64,000 bases of DNA from positions 153,607-217,606 of the forward strand of contig CACYYM010000010.1 in the NCBI GenBank assembly GCA_902778625.1, written 5' to 3'. Under the pieces are notes generated by a model. It was not told the DNA's origin and ran no database searches. It saw nothing but the letters and a program-made list of their open reading frames with translations. A program made the translations under genes and the position numbers. Shown one piece after another: positions 27,150 to 36,319 of the stretch (its first letter is position 1; every line of letters starts with the position of its first letter). Source of the stretch: an uncultured Bacteroidales bacterium. Lineage in GTDB: Bacteria > Bacteroidota > Bacteroidia > Bacteroidales > Bacteroidaceae.

Positions 27150-27920
27150 TTACAATTTCTCCTTTTGAGCTTCTTCTTCCTTGACCTTCCTCAGCAAGTC
27201 GCTTGCAAAGATGAAGGAATTCAGCTTTTCGTTGGTAGAACCCATTATCTGATCCTTCGAGCCCTCCCATTCTTTGTGACCATCGCAAATGAAAAGGATG
27301 CTCTCGCCTATGCCGAGCACGGAGTTCATATCGTGTGTGTTGATAATGGTCGTCATGCCGTATTCGTGCGTGATACTGCTGATGAGGTCGTCGATGACGA
27401 GACTCGTTTTCGGATCGAGACCGGAGTTTGGCTCGTCACAAAAGAGGTATTTGGGATTGAGAGCAATGGCTCTGGCAATCGCCACACGTTTCTGCATACC
27501 GCCACTTATCTCGCCTGGCATCTTATCTTCGGCTCCTTTCAGGTTGACTCTCTCGAGGCAGAAACGGGCACGAGTGATGCGGTCGGCCTGATTCATGTCG
27601 GAGAACATGTCGAGCGGGAACATAACATTCTCCAGTACGGTCATGGAGTCGAAAAGGGCGGCACTTTGGAAAATCATTCCCATTTCGCGTCGCATCATCA
27701 CTCGTTCCTTCTTTGCCATCGTCACGAAGTCACGTCCGTCGTAGAGTATCTTTCCCTTTGTAGGCGTGAAGAGCCCCACGATGTTCTTCATCAGCACAGT
27801 CTTGCCCGAACCCGACTGCCCGATGATGAGGTTCGTCTGCCCGTCGCGGAACGTCATGTTGATGTCCGAGAGGATGTCTCTGCCATCGAAACTCTTGTAT
27901 AGATGCTGGACTTCAATCAT
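27150..27920 (-). CDS. mlaF: ABC transporter ATP-binding protein, MlaF type
   Basis: ATPase of an MCE/Mla-type phospholipid transporter. Walker A is GQSGSGKTV, the signature ISGGMQKRVA is the MlaF-type variant, and Walker B is YLFCDEPNSGLD. It starts 1 bp after the permease stop codon. The MCE substrate-binding subunit is not adjacent, so it is probably encoded elsewhere. Confidence 0.9.
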   Translation of the reverse strand: MIEVQHLYKSFDGRDILSDINMTFRDGQTNLIIGQSGSGKTVLMKNIVGLFTPTKGKILYDGRDFVTMAKKERVMMRREMGMIFQSAALFDSMTVLENVMFPLDMFSDMNQADRITRARFCLERVNLKGAEDKMPGEISGGMQKRVAIARAIALNPKYLFCDEPNSGLDPKTSLVIDDLISSITHEYGMTTIINTHDMNSVLGIGESILFICDGHKEWEGSKDQIMGSTNEKLNSFIFASDLLRKVKEEEAQKEKL

Positions 27921-27921
27921 T

Positions 27922-28665
27922 TTACGACAACAATGAGGTTAGGAAGATGTCTGAGAAGAGAATCAACATGCTGCTCGAGACGACGGCGTTTGTGCTGGCC
28001 TTGCCCACATCGAAGCTTCCGCCCTCCACGAAGTAGCCGTGATACGATGCCACGCTACTGATGATGAAGGCAAAGAAGATGCTCTTGATGATGCTCATCC
28101 AGACGTACCATTGGTTGAAGCTATGCAACAAACCGACGGTCAGGTCGTCAGGTGTGATGATGCCGGCAATGGCTGTTGCATAGGCTCCTACAAAACCTGC
28201 AACGATGCTGAAGACTACCAGGAAGGGAATCATCGTCATCATGCCGACCACTTTAGGCAAGATGAGGAACGACGCCGAGTTAACCCCCATAATCTCCAAC
28301 GCGTCAATCTGTTGCGTCACTCGCATAGTGCCTATCTCCGAAGCGATGTTAGAGCCCACCTTACCTGCCAAGATGAGACACATGATGCTTGAAGAAAACT
28401 CCAAGAGCATGATTTCGCGCGTGGTGTATCCTGTCGTGAACGTCGGCATCCACGGGCTTTGGATATTGAGCTTTATCTGTATGCAGATGACGGCGCCTAT
28501 GAAGAAACTGATGAGCAACACGATGCCGATGGAATCGACACCAAGCGAACCCATCTCGCGGACGTACTGGCGGAAGAACATTCGCCACCTTTCGGGAATG
28601 CTCAAGACTCGCCCCATCAGTTGCAAGTACCTGCCAAAAGCTGCCAGCCACTTCGTGATAAACAT
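27922..28665 (-). CDS. mlaE: ABC transporter permease, MlaE type
   Basis: Inner-membrane permease of an MCE/Mla-type lipid transporter. It has about five membrane segments and the conserved blocks GKVGSNIASEIGTMRVTQQIDALEIMGVN and YHGYFVEGG. ATG 28665 (MFITKWLAAFGRY) is chosen because the upstream frame is translated from an intergenic TTTAGAGTT-type repeat (RVESLEFREA). It forms a tight pair with mlaF, 1 bp apart. Confidence 0.9.
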   Translation of the reverse strand: MFITKWLAAFGRYLQLMGRVLSIPERWRMFFRQYVREMGSLGVDSIGIVLLISFFIGAVICIQIKLNIQSPWMPTFTTGYTTREIMLLEFSSSIMCLILAGKVGSNIASEIGTMRVTQQIDALEIMGVNSASFLILPKVVGMMTMIPFLVVFSIVAGFVGAYATAIAGIITPDDLTVGLLHSFNQWYVWMSIIKSIFFAFIISSVASYHGYFVEGGSFDVGKASTNAVVSSSMLILFSDIFLTSLLS

Positions 28666-28699
28666 AGCTTCTCGAAACTCTAAACTTTCAACTCTAAAA

Positions 28700-31501
28700 C
28701 TATTGCTGCGGCGTTTCCATGCCGACAACAAGGCGGTTGCCGCTGCCGAAGATGTCCTGAGCCACCTTTTTGATGTCCTCGATTGTTATGCTCTGGACAC
28801 ACTCCTCATAGCCCTCGACGAACTCCTGATTGTAGCGCGTCTTCGAGACAAGGCTGGTCATCCAGTAGCCGTTGTTCTTCAAGTCTTCCTGATGCGAACG
28901 GAGCATGTACTCCTTTATCTTGCCAAGATTCTCCTCGGAAGGTCCTTCGGCCATCATCTTCTTGATGCCGTCGTTCACGATGCCCGTCATCGATTCACGC
29001 TTTTCGGGAGCCGTGGGCAGGACGATCTGAGCAGTCGCTATCTCTTCAGGATAGTCGCTCAGGCTGGCACTTACAGGCACGCCGTAAGCTCCGCCGTTGT
29101 CCTCGCGAACAGTCTCCGTGTAGAGCATCTGCATGGCCTGCTGGAGCATGTCAACAAGGATGTCGTTCCTCAATGTCTCCTTCATGGGGGCATGATAGAG
29201 GAAGACATTCAGGGAGTTGGGCGTGTCCTGCTCCTTCGTGAAGAAGCACTCGCGTTCGCCCTTCGTCATGCGCTGGTCTATCATCTTGTACTTCTCCTTC
29301 TTGCCCTTTGCAGGAAGCGCTCCAAGATACTTTGCAAGCAAGGGAGCAACAGAATCCGCATTAACATCGCCCACGAGATAGTACTCGAAGTCGCCTGCAT
29401 TGGCAAAGCGTTCCTTGTACATCTCGAGCAAGCGGTCGTAGTTGATGCGGTCGAGGTCTTCCTCCTTGAAGCGCTTAGCACGGACATTATTGTTGTAAAC
29501 CACGCTGATTACGCTATCCTGCAGTGCCGTTTGAGGATTGAGGTCTTGGTTCTTCAAAGCATTGCGACTGCGCTCTATGGCAGAGGTGAAGGCTTCGTCG
29601 TCGCGACGGGGAGAGGTGAAGTTAAGGTAAACCAGCTGGAGCATCGTCTCGAGGTCCTTCTTCACACAGTTCGCGCTGATGCCTTCGCTGCGTACATTGA
29701 CGCTCGACGACACGCTGGCCTGCTTGCCTGCAAGCTTCTTGTTGAGCTCTACAGCAGAGAAGTTGCCCAAACCGCCCTGATGAACCAAACCGATGTTGCT
29801 GGCGTTGATGTACTCGTCGTTGCCGTAGAGGCTGTTGCCGCCCCAAGATGTTGCACGGAAGACTATCTTGTTGGGGCTGTAGTCGGTCTGCTTCACATGA
29901 ATCTTCATGCCGTTGCTCAGGGTAATGAGCTTGGCGCCATAGATGTCGTCGGTTATCTTCTTGACCTTCACCTTGCTTTTCAGCTCGGGCACCAACGGCT
30001 CGGTGCTGACCTCTTCTGTAAAGGCGGCAATGTCTTCGCCATCAACTTCTGTCATTGCCGACAGCACTTCCTGTTCGGTCGGACAAGCGAGTCCTTCCTT
30101 CTCGGGCATAAAGACGAGAATGACCCTGTTGTCTTGCGAGAGCTCTCCGATGGCTTGATTAATCATGTCCAAAGGAATGTTGGGCACAATTTGGTTCATC
30201 ATCTGATGCTCCCATTCAATGCCGGCTGCAGGGATATTATCTATAAAGTGACGGACATAATCATTAACGAAGGACGTATTGGTGCGCTTGTCGCGAGCCT
30301 CGTAAGCTGCATCGATTTGCGACAAGTACTCTTGCTTGAAGCGGTCATACTCGCTTTCCGTAAAGCCACCACGAGAAGCACGGAGCAATTCACGATAGGC
30401 TGCCTTGATGCCCTCTGCATAACGGTTCTCCTTCATCGAGATATCGAGGGAAAGTGCTTCCTTTGTCTTTGCAACAAGGAAGTCACCGAAACTGACAGAA
30501 GCACCCGAGAAAGGTGCATCCGCCTTTCGTGTAAGTTCATTGAGACGCTCGTTCAGCATGCCCGAAATTGCGTCCTCGACGTAATCCTGAGCGATATAAG
30601 CCATTGTGCCTCTCAGTTCGCGAGGCAGTGGTTCAGTCTTGAACATGACGGATGCCACCATACCGGTGAACTCTTTGTCTTTGCCGATAAATACCAGTGG
30701 CTCCTGATTGTCGGGCACAGGGAACTCTTCGCGAACGGCAGCATTTGCAGCGGCGGGAGCAATATCGGCAAACATCTCCTGCAACTTCTTCTCGACGGCA
30801 TCGGGGTCAACATCGCCAACGACGATGAGCGCCTGCAGGTCGGGACGGTACCACTTGCGGTAATAGCTGCGGAGTGTTTCATAGGGGAAGTTCTTCACCA
30901 CCTCCATTGTGCCGATAGGCATGCGCTCGGCATACTTACTGTCTTTGCAGATAGTAGGCAGAGCGGCTTCAATAAGTCGCAACTGAGCGCTGCGACGCAC
31001 ACGCCATTCCTCTTCGATGACACCACGTTCCTTGTCTATCTCCTTGTCTTCGAGCAGGAGGTCGTGGCTCCAATCATGAAGGATGAGCAGACAGGAATCG
31101 ACGGCTCCGGCTATCTCGACATTGACGTTGTTGATGTTATAGACCGTCTCGTCGAAAGAGGTATAGGCATTCAGGTTCTCGCCGAACTTCACGCCAATGC
31201 GCTCCAGGTACTGCTTCAGGGCATCACCGGGAAAATGTGTTGTGCCATTGAAGCACATGTGCTCGAGGAAGTGAGCCAAGCCGCGCTGGTCGTCCTCTTC
31301 TTGCATCGAGCCGACGCGCTGGGCGATGTAGAAGTCGCAACGCTTCTCGGGCCACTCGTTGTGGCGAATGTAGTAGGTAAGGCCATTGTTCAACTTGCCT
31401 GTCTTGACGGCAGGGTCAAGGGGAACTGGAGGCATTTGCATTTGTGCGCTAACTGCTGATACTGCCACGAGCATCAGCAGGAAAGAGATAAGTTTCTTCA
31501 T
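28700..31501 (-). CDS. M16-family zinc metalloprotease, two-domain
   Basis: Exported insulinase/pitrilysin-type peptidase. A signal peptide (KKLISFLLMLVAVSAVSAQ) is followed by an active N-terminal half with the inverted zinc motif HFLEH (77-81) and the downstream ERGVIEEEW block carrying the third ligand. The second half (from about residue 500) repeats the fold without HxxEH, as usual. 933 residues from ATG 31501; the upstream ATG would put extra residues before the signal peptide. The small lipoprotein gene lies 39 bp upstream on the same strand. Probably degrades peptides in the periplasm. Confidence 0.92.
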   Translation of the reverse strand: MKKLISFLLMLVAVSAVSAQMQMPPVPLDPAVKTGKLNNGLTYYIRHNEWPEKRCDFYIAQRVGSMQEEDDQRGLAHFLEHMCFNGTTHFPGDALKQYLERIGVKFGENLNAYTSFDETVYNINNVNVEIAGAVDSCLLILHDWSHDLLLEDKEIDKERGVIEEEWRVRRSAQLRLIEAALPTICKDSKYAERMPIGTMEVVKNFPYETLRSYYRKWYRPDLQALIVVGDVDPDAVEKKLQEMFADIAPAAANAAVREEFPVPDNQEPLVFIGKDKEFTGMVASVMFKTEPLPRELRGTMAYIAQDYVEDAISGMLNERLNELTRKADAPFSGASVSFGDFLVAKTKEALSLDISMKENRYAEGIKAAYRELLRASRGGFTESEYDRFKQEYLSQIDAAYEARDKRTNTSFVNDYVRHFIDNIPAAGIEWEHQMMNQIVPNIPLDMINQAIGELSQDNRVILVFMPEKEGLACPTEQEVLSAMTEVDGEDIAAFTEEVSTEPLVPELKSKVKVKKITDDIYGAKLITLSNGMKIHVKQTDYSPNKIVFRATSWGGNSLYGNDEYINASNIGLVHQGGLGNFSAVELNKKLAGKQASVSSSVNVRSEGISANCVKKDLETMLQLVYLNFTSPRRDDEAFTSAIERSRNALKNQDLNPQTALQDSVISVVYNNNVRAKRFKEEDLDRINYDRLLEMYKERFANAGDFEYYLVGDVNADSVAPLLAKYLGALPAKGKKEKYKMIDQRMTKGERECFFTKEQDTPNSLNVFLYHAPMKETLRNDILVDMLQQAMQMLYTETVREDNGGAYGVPVSASLSDYPEEIATAQIVLPTAPEKRESMTGIVNDGIKKMMAEGPSEENLGKIKEYMLRSHQEDLKNNGYWMTSLVSKTRYNQEFVEGYEECVQSITIEDIKKVAQDIFGSGNRLVVGMETPQQ

Positions 31502-31540
31502 TTTATTTTGAATTTTGAATCTACACATTTTGAATTATTC

Positions 31541-31969
31541 CTAAGGCGTCCACATTTTCCACCCTTCTTTAAGAAGCACGAGGGGCAGTTCTATCTGTTC
31601 GCTTGTACTGTCGGAGAAGTTGAGCTGGAGCATCACGTAGGCTGTGCTGTCCTCACAGAGGCTGTCGCTTATGGCTTTGACAGATTTGAGGCTCCGCATA
31701 TCGTCCTTTGCCATGAACTGCGCCGTCGCATCGATGAGTTGACTGCGGAAGTCTTCCGGCAGGTTGTCGGAACTGGCATAACCATCGACGAAGCCCTTGT
31801 AGTTGCCTTTGATGAGCATTGTATAGTACTTCTCGGCCGCCTTCTGCGCAGACTTGTGCGTGAAGTGCCCTTTTGAGCATGCGAACAGGACAGCTGTCAG
31901 CAGACCTCCGCACATTAAAAGTGCGCCTTGGTGCAAAAGCATCCGAGAACAGACAACAACTTTCTTCAT
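31541..31969 (-). CDS. Small DUF4878-like lipoprotein
   Basis: A 142-residue exported lipoprotein. The hydrophobic segment GALLMCGGLLTAVLFAC ends in a lipobox-like LFAC-S with Cys31. The remainder (AAEKYYTMLIKGNYKGFVDGY, then four beta strands ending WKMWTP) looks like the NTF2-like DUF4878 fold. The start codon immediately follows the der stop codon. Function unknown. Confidence 0.75.
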   Translation of the reverse strand: MKKVVVCSRMLLHQGALLMCGGLLTAVLFACSKGHFTHKSAQKAAEKYYTMLIKGNYKGFVDGYASSDNLPEDFRSQLIDATAQFMAKDDMRSLKSVKAISDSLCEDSTAYVMLQLNFSDSTSEQIELPLVLLKEGWKMWTP

Positions 31970-33280
31970 TTATTTCTGCCTGATGAATATGTTTATCGGA
32001 CATCCCGAGAAGTCCCAGCGCTCGCGTATCTTGTTCTCGAGGAACCGCTTGTAGGGCTCCTTCACGTATTGCGGCAGGTTCGCATAGAACACAAACGAGG
32101 GCACATGTGTGTCGGGAATCTGCATGCAGTACTTTATCTTGATGTACTTGCCCTTCATCGATGGTGGCGGATAGGCCTCGATGAGCGGCAGCATTTCTTC
32201 GTTGAGCTTGTGCGTCGACACTTTTCTGCGGCGATTGAGGAAGACGTCCTTTGCCGTCTCGAGCACCTTGAAGATGCGCTGCTTTGTGAGTGCCGAGCCG
32301 AAGATGATGGGGAAGTCTGTGAAGGGAGCCATGCGCTCGCGGATGGCGTCCTCCATCGTCTTGATCACCTTCGTGTCCTTATCAGGCACAAGGTCCCATT
32401 TGTTGACCACCACCACGATGCTCTTCTGGTTCTTCTGAATGATTTGGAAGATGTTCAGGTCCTGCGCCTCGATGCCTCTGGTGGCATCAATCATGAGGAT
32501 GCAAACATCGCTGTTTTCGATGGCTCGAATCGACCGCATCACGCTGTAGAACTCCAGGTCTTCGCTCACCTTGTTCTTCCTTCTGATGCCAGCAGTATCC
32601 ACCAGATAGAAGTCGAAACCAAACTTGTCGTAGCGGGTATAGATACTGTCGCGAGTGGTGCCAGCGATGTCGGTCACAATGTTGCGTTCCTCGCCGATGA
32701 AGGCGTTGATGAGGCTCGACTTGCCAGCATTCGGGCGGCCAACAACGGCAAACCTCGGGATGTCTTCGTCGGGCAGGGCGTCGCCTTCCTTGGGGAACTT
32801 ACTGCAGACGAGGTCGAGCAGGTCGCCCGTACCGCTTCCGGTTGCAGCCGAGATGCACTGCGGCTCGCCCAGTCCCAAGGCATAGAACTCGGCAGAGAGC
32901 CAAGTCTCGTTGTTGTCCATCTTATTGCAAACGAGCAGGACGGGTTTCTTCGAGCGGCGGAGAATGCCGGCCACAGCCTCGTCGAGGTCGGTGATGCCGT
33001 TCTGGATGTCAACGAGAAAGAGGATCACGTCGGCCTCGTCGGTGGCGAGGGTCACTTGCTTACGGATTTCCTCCTCGAAGATATCGTCGCTTCCGACCAC
33101 CCAGCCGCCGGTATCGATGACGGAGAACTCACGGTTGCCCCACTCGCACTTGCCGTACTGGCGGTCGCGTGTAGTGCCAGCCTCCTCGCTCACGATGGCG
33201 TGGCGAGTCTGTGTCAAGCGGTTGAAAAGGGTACTCTTGCCCACATTCGGGCGCCCCACAATAGCTACTATGTTCGACAT
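31970..33280 (-). CDS. der: Ribosome biogenesis GTPase Der (EngA)
   Basis: Double GTPase needed for 50S assembly. Two G domains in tandem: GRPNVGKST near residue 8 and GRPNAGKSS near 182, with DTGG/DTAG G3 motifs and two G4 motifs (NKMD, NKWD). A C-terminal KH-like domain follows. ATG 33280 ([16 protein letters not shown]) is chosen because the -7 box at 33301 is inside the longer frame. 436 residues, normal for the family. Confidence 0.97.
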   Translation of the reverse strand: MSNIVAIVGRPNVGKSTLFNRLTQTRHAIVSEEAGTTRDRQYGKCEWGNREFSVIDTGGWVVGSDDIFEEEIRKQVTLATDEADVILFLVDIQNGITDLDEAVAGILRRSKKPVLLVCNKMDNNETWLSAEFYALGLGEPQCISAATGSGTGDLLDLVCSKFPKEGDALPDEDIPRFAVVGRPNAGKSSLINAFIGEERNIVTDIAGTTRDSIYTRYDKFGFDFYLVDTAGIRRKNKVSEDLEFYSVMRSIRAIENSDVCILMIDATRGIEAQDLNIFQIIQKNQKSIVVVVNKWDLVPDKDTKVIKTMEDAIRERMAPFTDFPIIFGSALTKQRIFKVLETAKDVFLNRRRKVSTHKLNEEMLPLIEAYPPPSMKGKYIKIKYCMQIPDTHVPSFVFYANLPQYVKEPYKRFLENKIRERWDFSGCPINIFIRQK

Positions 33281-33300
33281 AACTGTATATTTTGCGCGTG

Positions 33301-33308
33301 CAAAGTTA
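33301..33308 (-). promoter_or_regulatory. -7 box of der and the genes behind it
   Basis: Read leftward this is TAACTTTG, 20 bp before the der ATG. It may drive der, the DUF4878-like gene and the M16 protease gene. Confidence 0.65.
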
Positions 33309-33532
33309 CGAATAAGTGAGCGAAATACCAAATTTATTTGAGTATTTCCGAGCGAAAGTACCCTCTTGCGCTCCAGTTGCTGCTCAGGCGCAGGCGGAAC
33401 GGCGAAGTGTCTAAGCTTTCAAAAGTATTTTTTCTCGGTCTTTGTTTCAGCGGAGAGGTTACGGGCAGAGAGTGTATAGTTTAAGTTTAGAACTCCGCCG
33501 AAGGCCGCACTATCGACTTTAAGTCTGCCTCT

Positions 33533-33671
33533 CAACTCTTGACTCTCAACTCTCGACTCTCAACTCTTGACTCTCAACTCTTGACTCTTGACTCTCAACT
33601 CTCGACTCTTGACTCTCGACTCTCAACTCTTGACTCTTGACTCTTGACTCTTGACTCTTGACTCTCGACTC
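33533..33671. repeat. Heptamer repeat tract (ACTCTTG / ACTCTCG / ACTCTCA)
   Basis: About nineteen tandem 7-mers of the form ACTCTYR, with CTCAA, CTCGA and CTTGA alternating irregularly. Both strands are strongly biased, pyrimidine-rich on the plus strand. Such tracts often vary in copy number. Confidence 0.9.
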
Positions 33672-33775
33672 AATTGGTTCTCTCGTGCAATCAATTCCAA
33701 CTACTGCAGTTAAGTTGGCGAACTCGCTGCGCCAAATTGGCCACTTTAGCGCGTCGTGTTCTTTGATTGACACTG

Positions 33776-33783
33776 CAAAGGTA
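33776..33783 (-). promoter_or_regulatory. Isolated leftward -7 box
   Basis: Read leftward this is TACCTTTG, a strong match to TAnnTTTG, but no gene starts within 400 bp downstream. It may drive an untranslated RNA running into the heptamer tract, or be a relic of a lost gene. Confidence 0.35.
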
Positions 33784-33982
33784 CGGCATTTTTCCTGCGC
33801 CACCAAATTTCAGGCATCGAATTGGGCCGATTTTCAGCAGCAATTGACGAGATTTTGCGCAGGCCCTGCTCGCAACCTTGACGCGATTTCGTCGAGCTTG
33901 CTTCCGCTCGGCAAGGTCGATGCGAGCATCACTCTGCACTCGCCTGCCCGCAACCTTGAAGCATTTTCCGCGAACATGTGGT

Positions 33983-34181
33983 TTTTTTGACTCAGAATTC
34001 AGAATTCAGTTTCTATATGAGGGGGTCATTCAGTGGGAAATATGGCCCTTAGAATTTTATAATATATAATATATATATATATTATATATTATAAAATTTT
34101 AGTAGCAAGATTTCGTTTTACTGCTTGCTAACTGTATTACTGCTCATATAAAAACTGAATTCTGAATTCCGAGTCAAAAAA
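33983..34181. mobile_element. MITE-like nested inverted repeat, 199 bp
   Basis: Terminal arms 33983-34021 and 34143-34181 are 39-bp reverse complements with about two mismatches (TTTTTTGACTCAGAATTC to TATATGAG). Inside lies a 46-bp perfect AT palindrome (34053-34098) and a smaller repeat TAGCAAG/CTTGCTA (34103-34130). There is no coding capacity. Size, terminal repeats and lack of genes fit a miniature inverted-repeat element; a clear target duplication is not visible. It could alternatively be a long extrudable hairpin acting on transcription. Confidence 0.6.
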
Positions 34182-34362
34182 TATGTAAAGAACCTCGCAC
34201 GATGGTTAATAGATGTTAAATTATGAGTTTCCCGTGAAGTGTTTGATGCGTTGCAGGGAAGTGCAAGTTATTGCCAGTTATTGCTGGTTATGTGTGGCAA
34301 TAATATCCTTCTCCTGCCGTTTCTCGCAAAAGCCGAAGAAGGAGAGGGAACAATCAGGGAAC

Positions 34363-34866
34363 TTACGCGTTGCCGAGGGTGCCGTCCATGGGCAGCGGTC
34401 CTGCTGGGCCGTTCTGCTGCTGCGGGACGCGCTTGAAGGCGATGTTGTTGCGAAGCATCTGACCCGGGTTGACGAGCGGCAGTATCTGCTTCGGTATGCC
34501 GGCTTCTTCGCTGCGGACGGCCATGATGCCCCGGGCGCTACCGATGGTGATGTCGGCCATGTGTTGCACCAGGCCGGCGGGCAGAACCCATTGATCCTCA
34601 TTGAGTTGGTAGAGCGAGCTCCAGCTGTCGCGCGTGAACTCGAAGACGGTCTGCACGCCGAGGATGAGCTGGGTGATGTCGTTCTTCTTGTACTCGAAAT
34701 TGGCGTTGCAGCGCACGATGCGCTTGTCGGTCTCGCAGTTGAACTGGAGCTGGTTGTTGATTTGCATCTCGCCTTCCGGCCACTCGTTGGCAAGGTTGAC
34801 GAACTGCAGCTGCTTGACATCCATCAAGCGGAACTGGATTTGAATCTGTTTCTGTTGCTGTGCCAT
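34363..34866 (-). CDS. Conserved small cytosolic protein, function unknown
   Basis: 167 residues without signal peptide or membrane segment. It is predicted to be beta-rich at the start (IQIQFRLMDVKQLQFV, then NNQLQFNCETDKRIVRCNANFEYKKND) with a C-terminal helix region. The block ITIGSARGIM..LPLVNPGQMLRNN faintly resembles SecB-like proteins, but I cannot support that firmly. The gene lies 4 bp downstream of the DUF4886-like gene. Confidence 0.7.
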   Translation of the reverse strand: MAQQQKQIQIQFRLMDVKQLQFVNLANEWPEGEMQINNQLQFNCETDKRIVRCNANFEYKKNDITQLILGVQTVFEFTRDSWSSLYQLNEDQWVLPAGLVQHMADITIGSARGIMAVRSEEAGIPKQILPLVNPGQMLRNNIAFKRVPQQQNGPAGPLPMDGTLGNA

Positions 34867-34870
34867 AATA

Positions 34871-36319
34871 TTAATGTTTTGCTTTGATTGTCAATGCGTT
34901 GAGGTAGTAGAACATGTTCGGGTTGTTGTTGTGCGAGCCAGGCATGACGGTAAGGGTGATTTGTCCGTCAGCGGTGGGGCGGATGTGCTTCATGACTGCC
35001 GTCTCGTGGGAGTTGTTGGCGGATTGCAAGGCATCTGCCCAAGTATCGGCGCCTTGCAGGATATAGCTTGTCTGGCGGAAGTCCTGACACTTGTCGCGAG
35101 AGGAAAAGATGGTGAACTCGTACTCGAGCTCGGGATTGAGGTGGCTCAGTTTTATAGCCGCGCTTTGCCTTGGGCCCTGGCTGCCGAACTTGCCTACGGC
35201 ATAGCCCCAAAGGGCCGAGCTGGAGACGTCGGCGGGCATGAGCATCTTGGTGGTGGTATAGGTCGCGCCGTTGCGGTTGGAGCCGCCGAACTCGCCAGTG
35301 AGGGTGACGAGGATGCCCGTGGGGTTCATGTTGCTGTCCAGGATGCTGGTGTGGGTGCGGATGTCGGGCGTGATGTCGTTCCATGCTGGGTCGCTGGTGT
35401 GGTCTGCTCCAAAATTGAGCTTCACCAGGCCTGTCGGCACGATGTTGTTGACGGCTGGCAGGCCTTCCTGACTGAGGACGGTTCGCTCGAAGGGACGCGC
35501 CACTGCCTCGTGGGCGGCGACTTGGCAGGTATGGGCTACCAGGTAGTCGATGCCGTCGGGATGGTAGCTGAAGCCTACGGGCGAGATGCCTGTTATGGTC
35601 TCGAACCAAGTACAAGCCGCCGTGTAGCGCCCCATCTTGAGGTCGAGGTGATAGCCGTCGCGGTTCATATTGTCGCCCAGCCATGTGGTGCGGGCATTCT
35701 GTATCGCTGTGCCTGAAGGAACGACAAAACTGAGCTCGGGATGGGTTGCCAAGGCGAACTGCACGGCCGCGCAGATGCTATCATACATCACGTCTTGCCG
35801 GTTGCCGTAGTTGGCAAAGCCGCCATGGGTGCTGTCGTGCGAGTAGGCCCAGGTTTGGTGGTAGCCATAAGTGGCATTGGGATTGGTTTGCCGCTCTTGC
35901 GTGTAGCCGATAAGGTAGGTAAGGTAGGGCTCGAAGGTGGTGGTGAGTCCCGACTCCTGGCTCACTTGCTGGAAGGTGATGAACTGCCAAGGCTCGTCGG
36001 TGATGATGCTTTCAAGCGAGGAGCGAGGCCTGTTTGAGCGTCGGCCATTCACTACTTTACGGTATTCGAAGGTGTTGTTGGCCTCGGTCACATCAATCCA
36101 ATGCGACTGGAAGCCTTGCCCTCCGCGATAAGCATTGCCGATGACCATCTTGATGCCTGCCTCGTCGGCCAGTTCCCAGAGGTATTGCTCGACGGCATCT
36201 TGCGAGAAGCTATTGCCGATGGCAAGGATGCGAACAATGCTGTCCTGCTGCAAGCTGTCCACTTGCGCCTGGGCAGAAAGGCTGAGACAAAGCAGGAGTA
36301 GGAGACTAAGTTTCTTCAT
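34871..36319 (-). CDS. Secreted DUF4886-like SGNH-fold protein
   Basis: 482 residues with a signal peptide (KKLSLLLLLCLSLSAQAQ). VRILAIGNSFSQDAVEQYLWELA carries GNS-F in the position of the GDSL nucleophile, QFITFQQVSQESG is another conserved block, and NRDGYHLDLKMGRYTAACTWFE carries a D-G-x-H-type C-terminal catalytic pair. Residues about 330-482 form an extra beta-sandwich-like domain. Substrate unknown, probably an ester on a glycan. The start overlaps the S41 protease stop by 4 bp. Confidence 0.8.
   Translation of the reverse strand: MKKLSLLLLLCLSLSAQAQVDSLQQDSIVRILAIGNSFSQDAVEQYLWELADEAGIKMVIGNAYRGGQGFQSHWIDVTEANNTFEYRKVVNGRRSNRPRSSLESIITDEPWQFITFQQVSQESGLTTTFEPYLTYLIGYTQERQTNPNATYGYHQTWAYSHDSTHGGFANYGNRQDVMYDSICAAVQFALATHPELSFVVPSGTAIQNARTTWLGDNMNRDGYHLDLKMGRYTAACTWFETITGISPVGFSYHPDGIDYLVAHTCQVAAHEAVARPFERTVLSQEGLPAVNNIVPTGLVKLNFGADHTSDPAWNDITPDIRTHTSILDSNMNPTGILVTLTGEFGGSNRNGATYTTTKMLMPADVSSSALWGYAVGKFGSQGPRQSAAIKLSHLNPELEYEFTIFSSRDKCQDFRQTSYILQGADTWADALQSANNSHETAVMKHIRPTADGQITLTVMPGSHNNNPNMFYYLNALTIKAKH

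Larger units (their letters stand above)
33281..34362. other. 1.08-kb gene-poor region
   Basis: No gene can be supported here. It contains the der promoter, a heptamer repeat tract (33533-33671), an isolated leftward -7 box (33776), and a nested inverted repeat (33983-34181). Reading frames that cross the heptamer tract give only periodic RVESQE peptides. Confidence 0.7.

Noticed and set aside
28205..31459. A 1084-codon open frame on the plus strand opposite the M16 protease
   Set aside because: It mirrors the codon pattern of the real gene, has no signal or domain motifs, and the minus strand carries the HFLEH zinc motif and signal peptide.
33546..33806. Small repeat protein on the minus strand (RVESQE repeats)
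   Set aside because: The frame is created by the heptamer tract, and its start lies upstream of the only promoter box.
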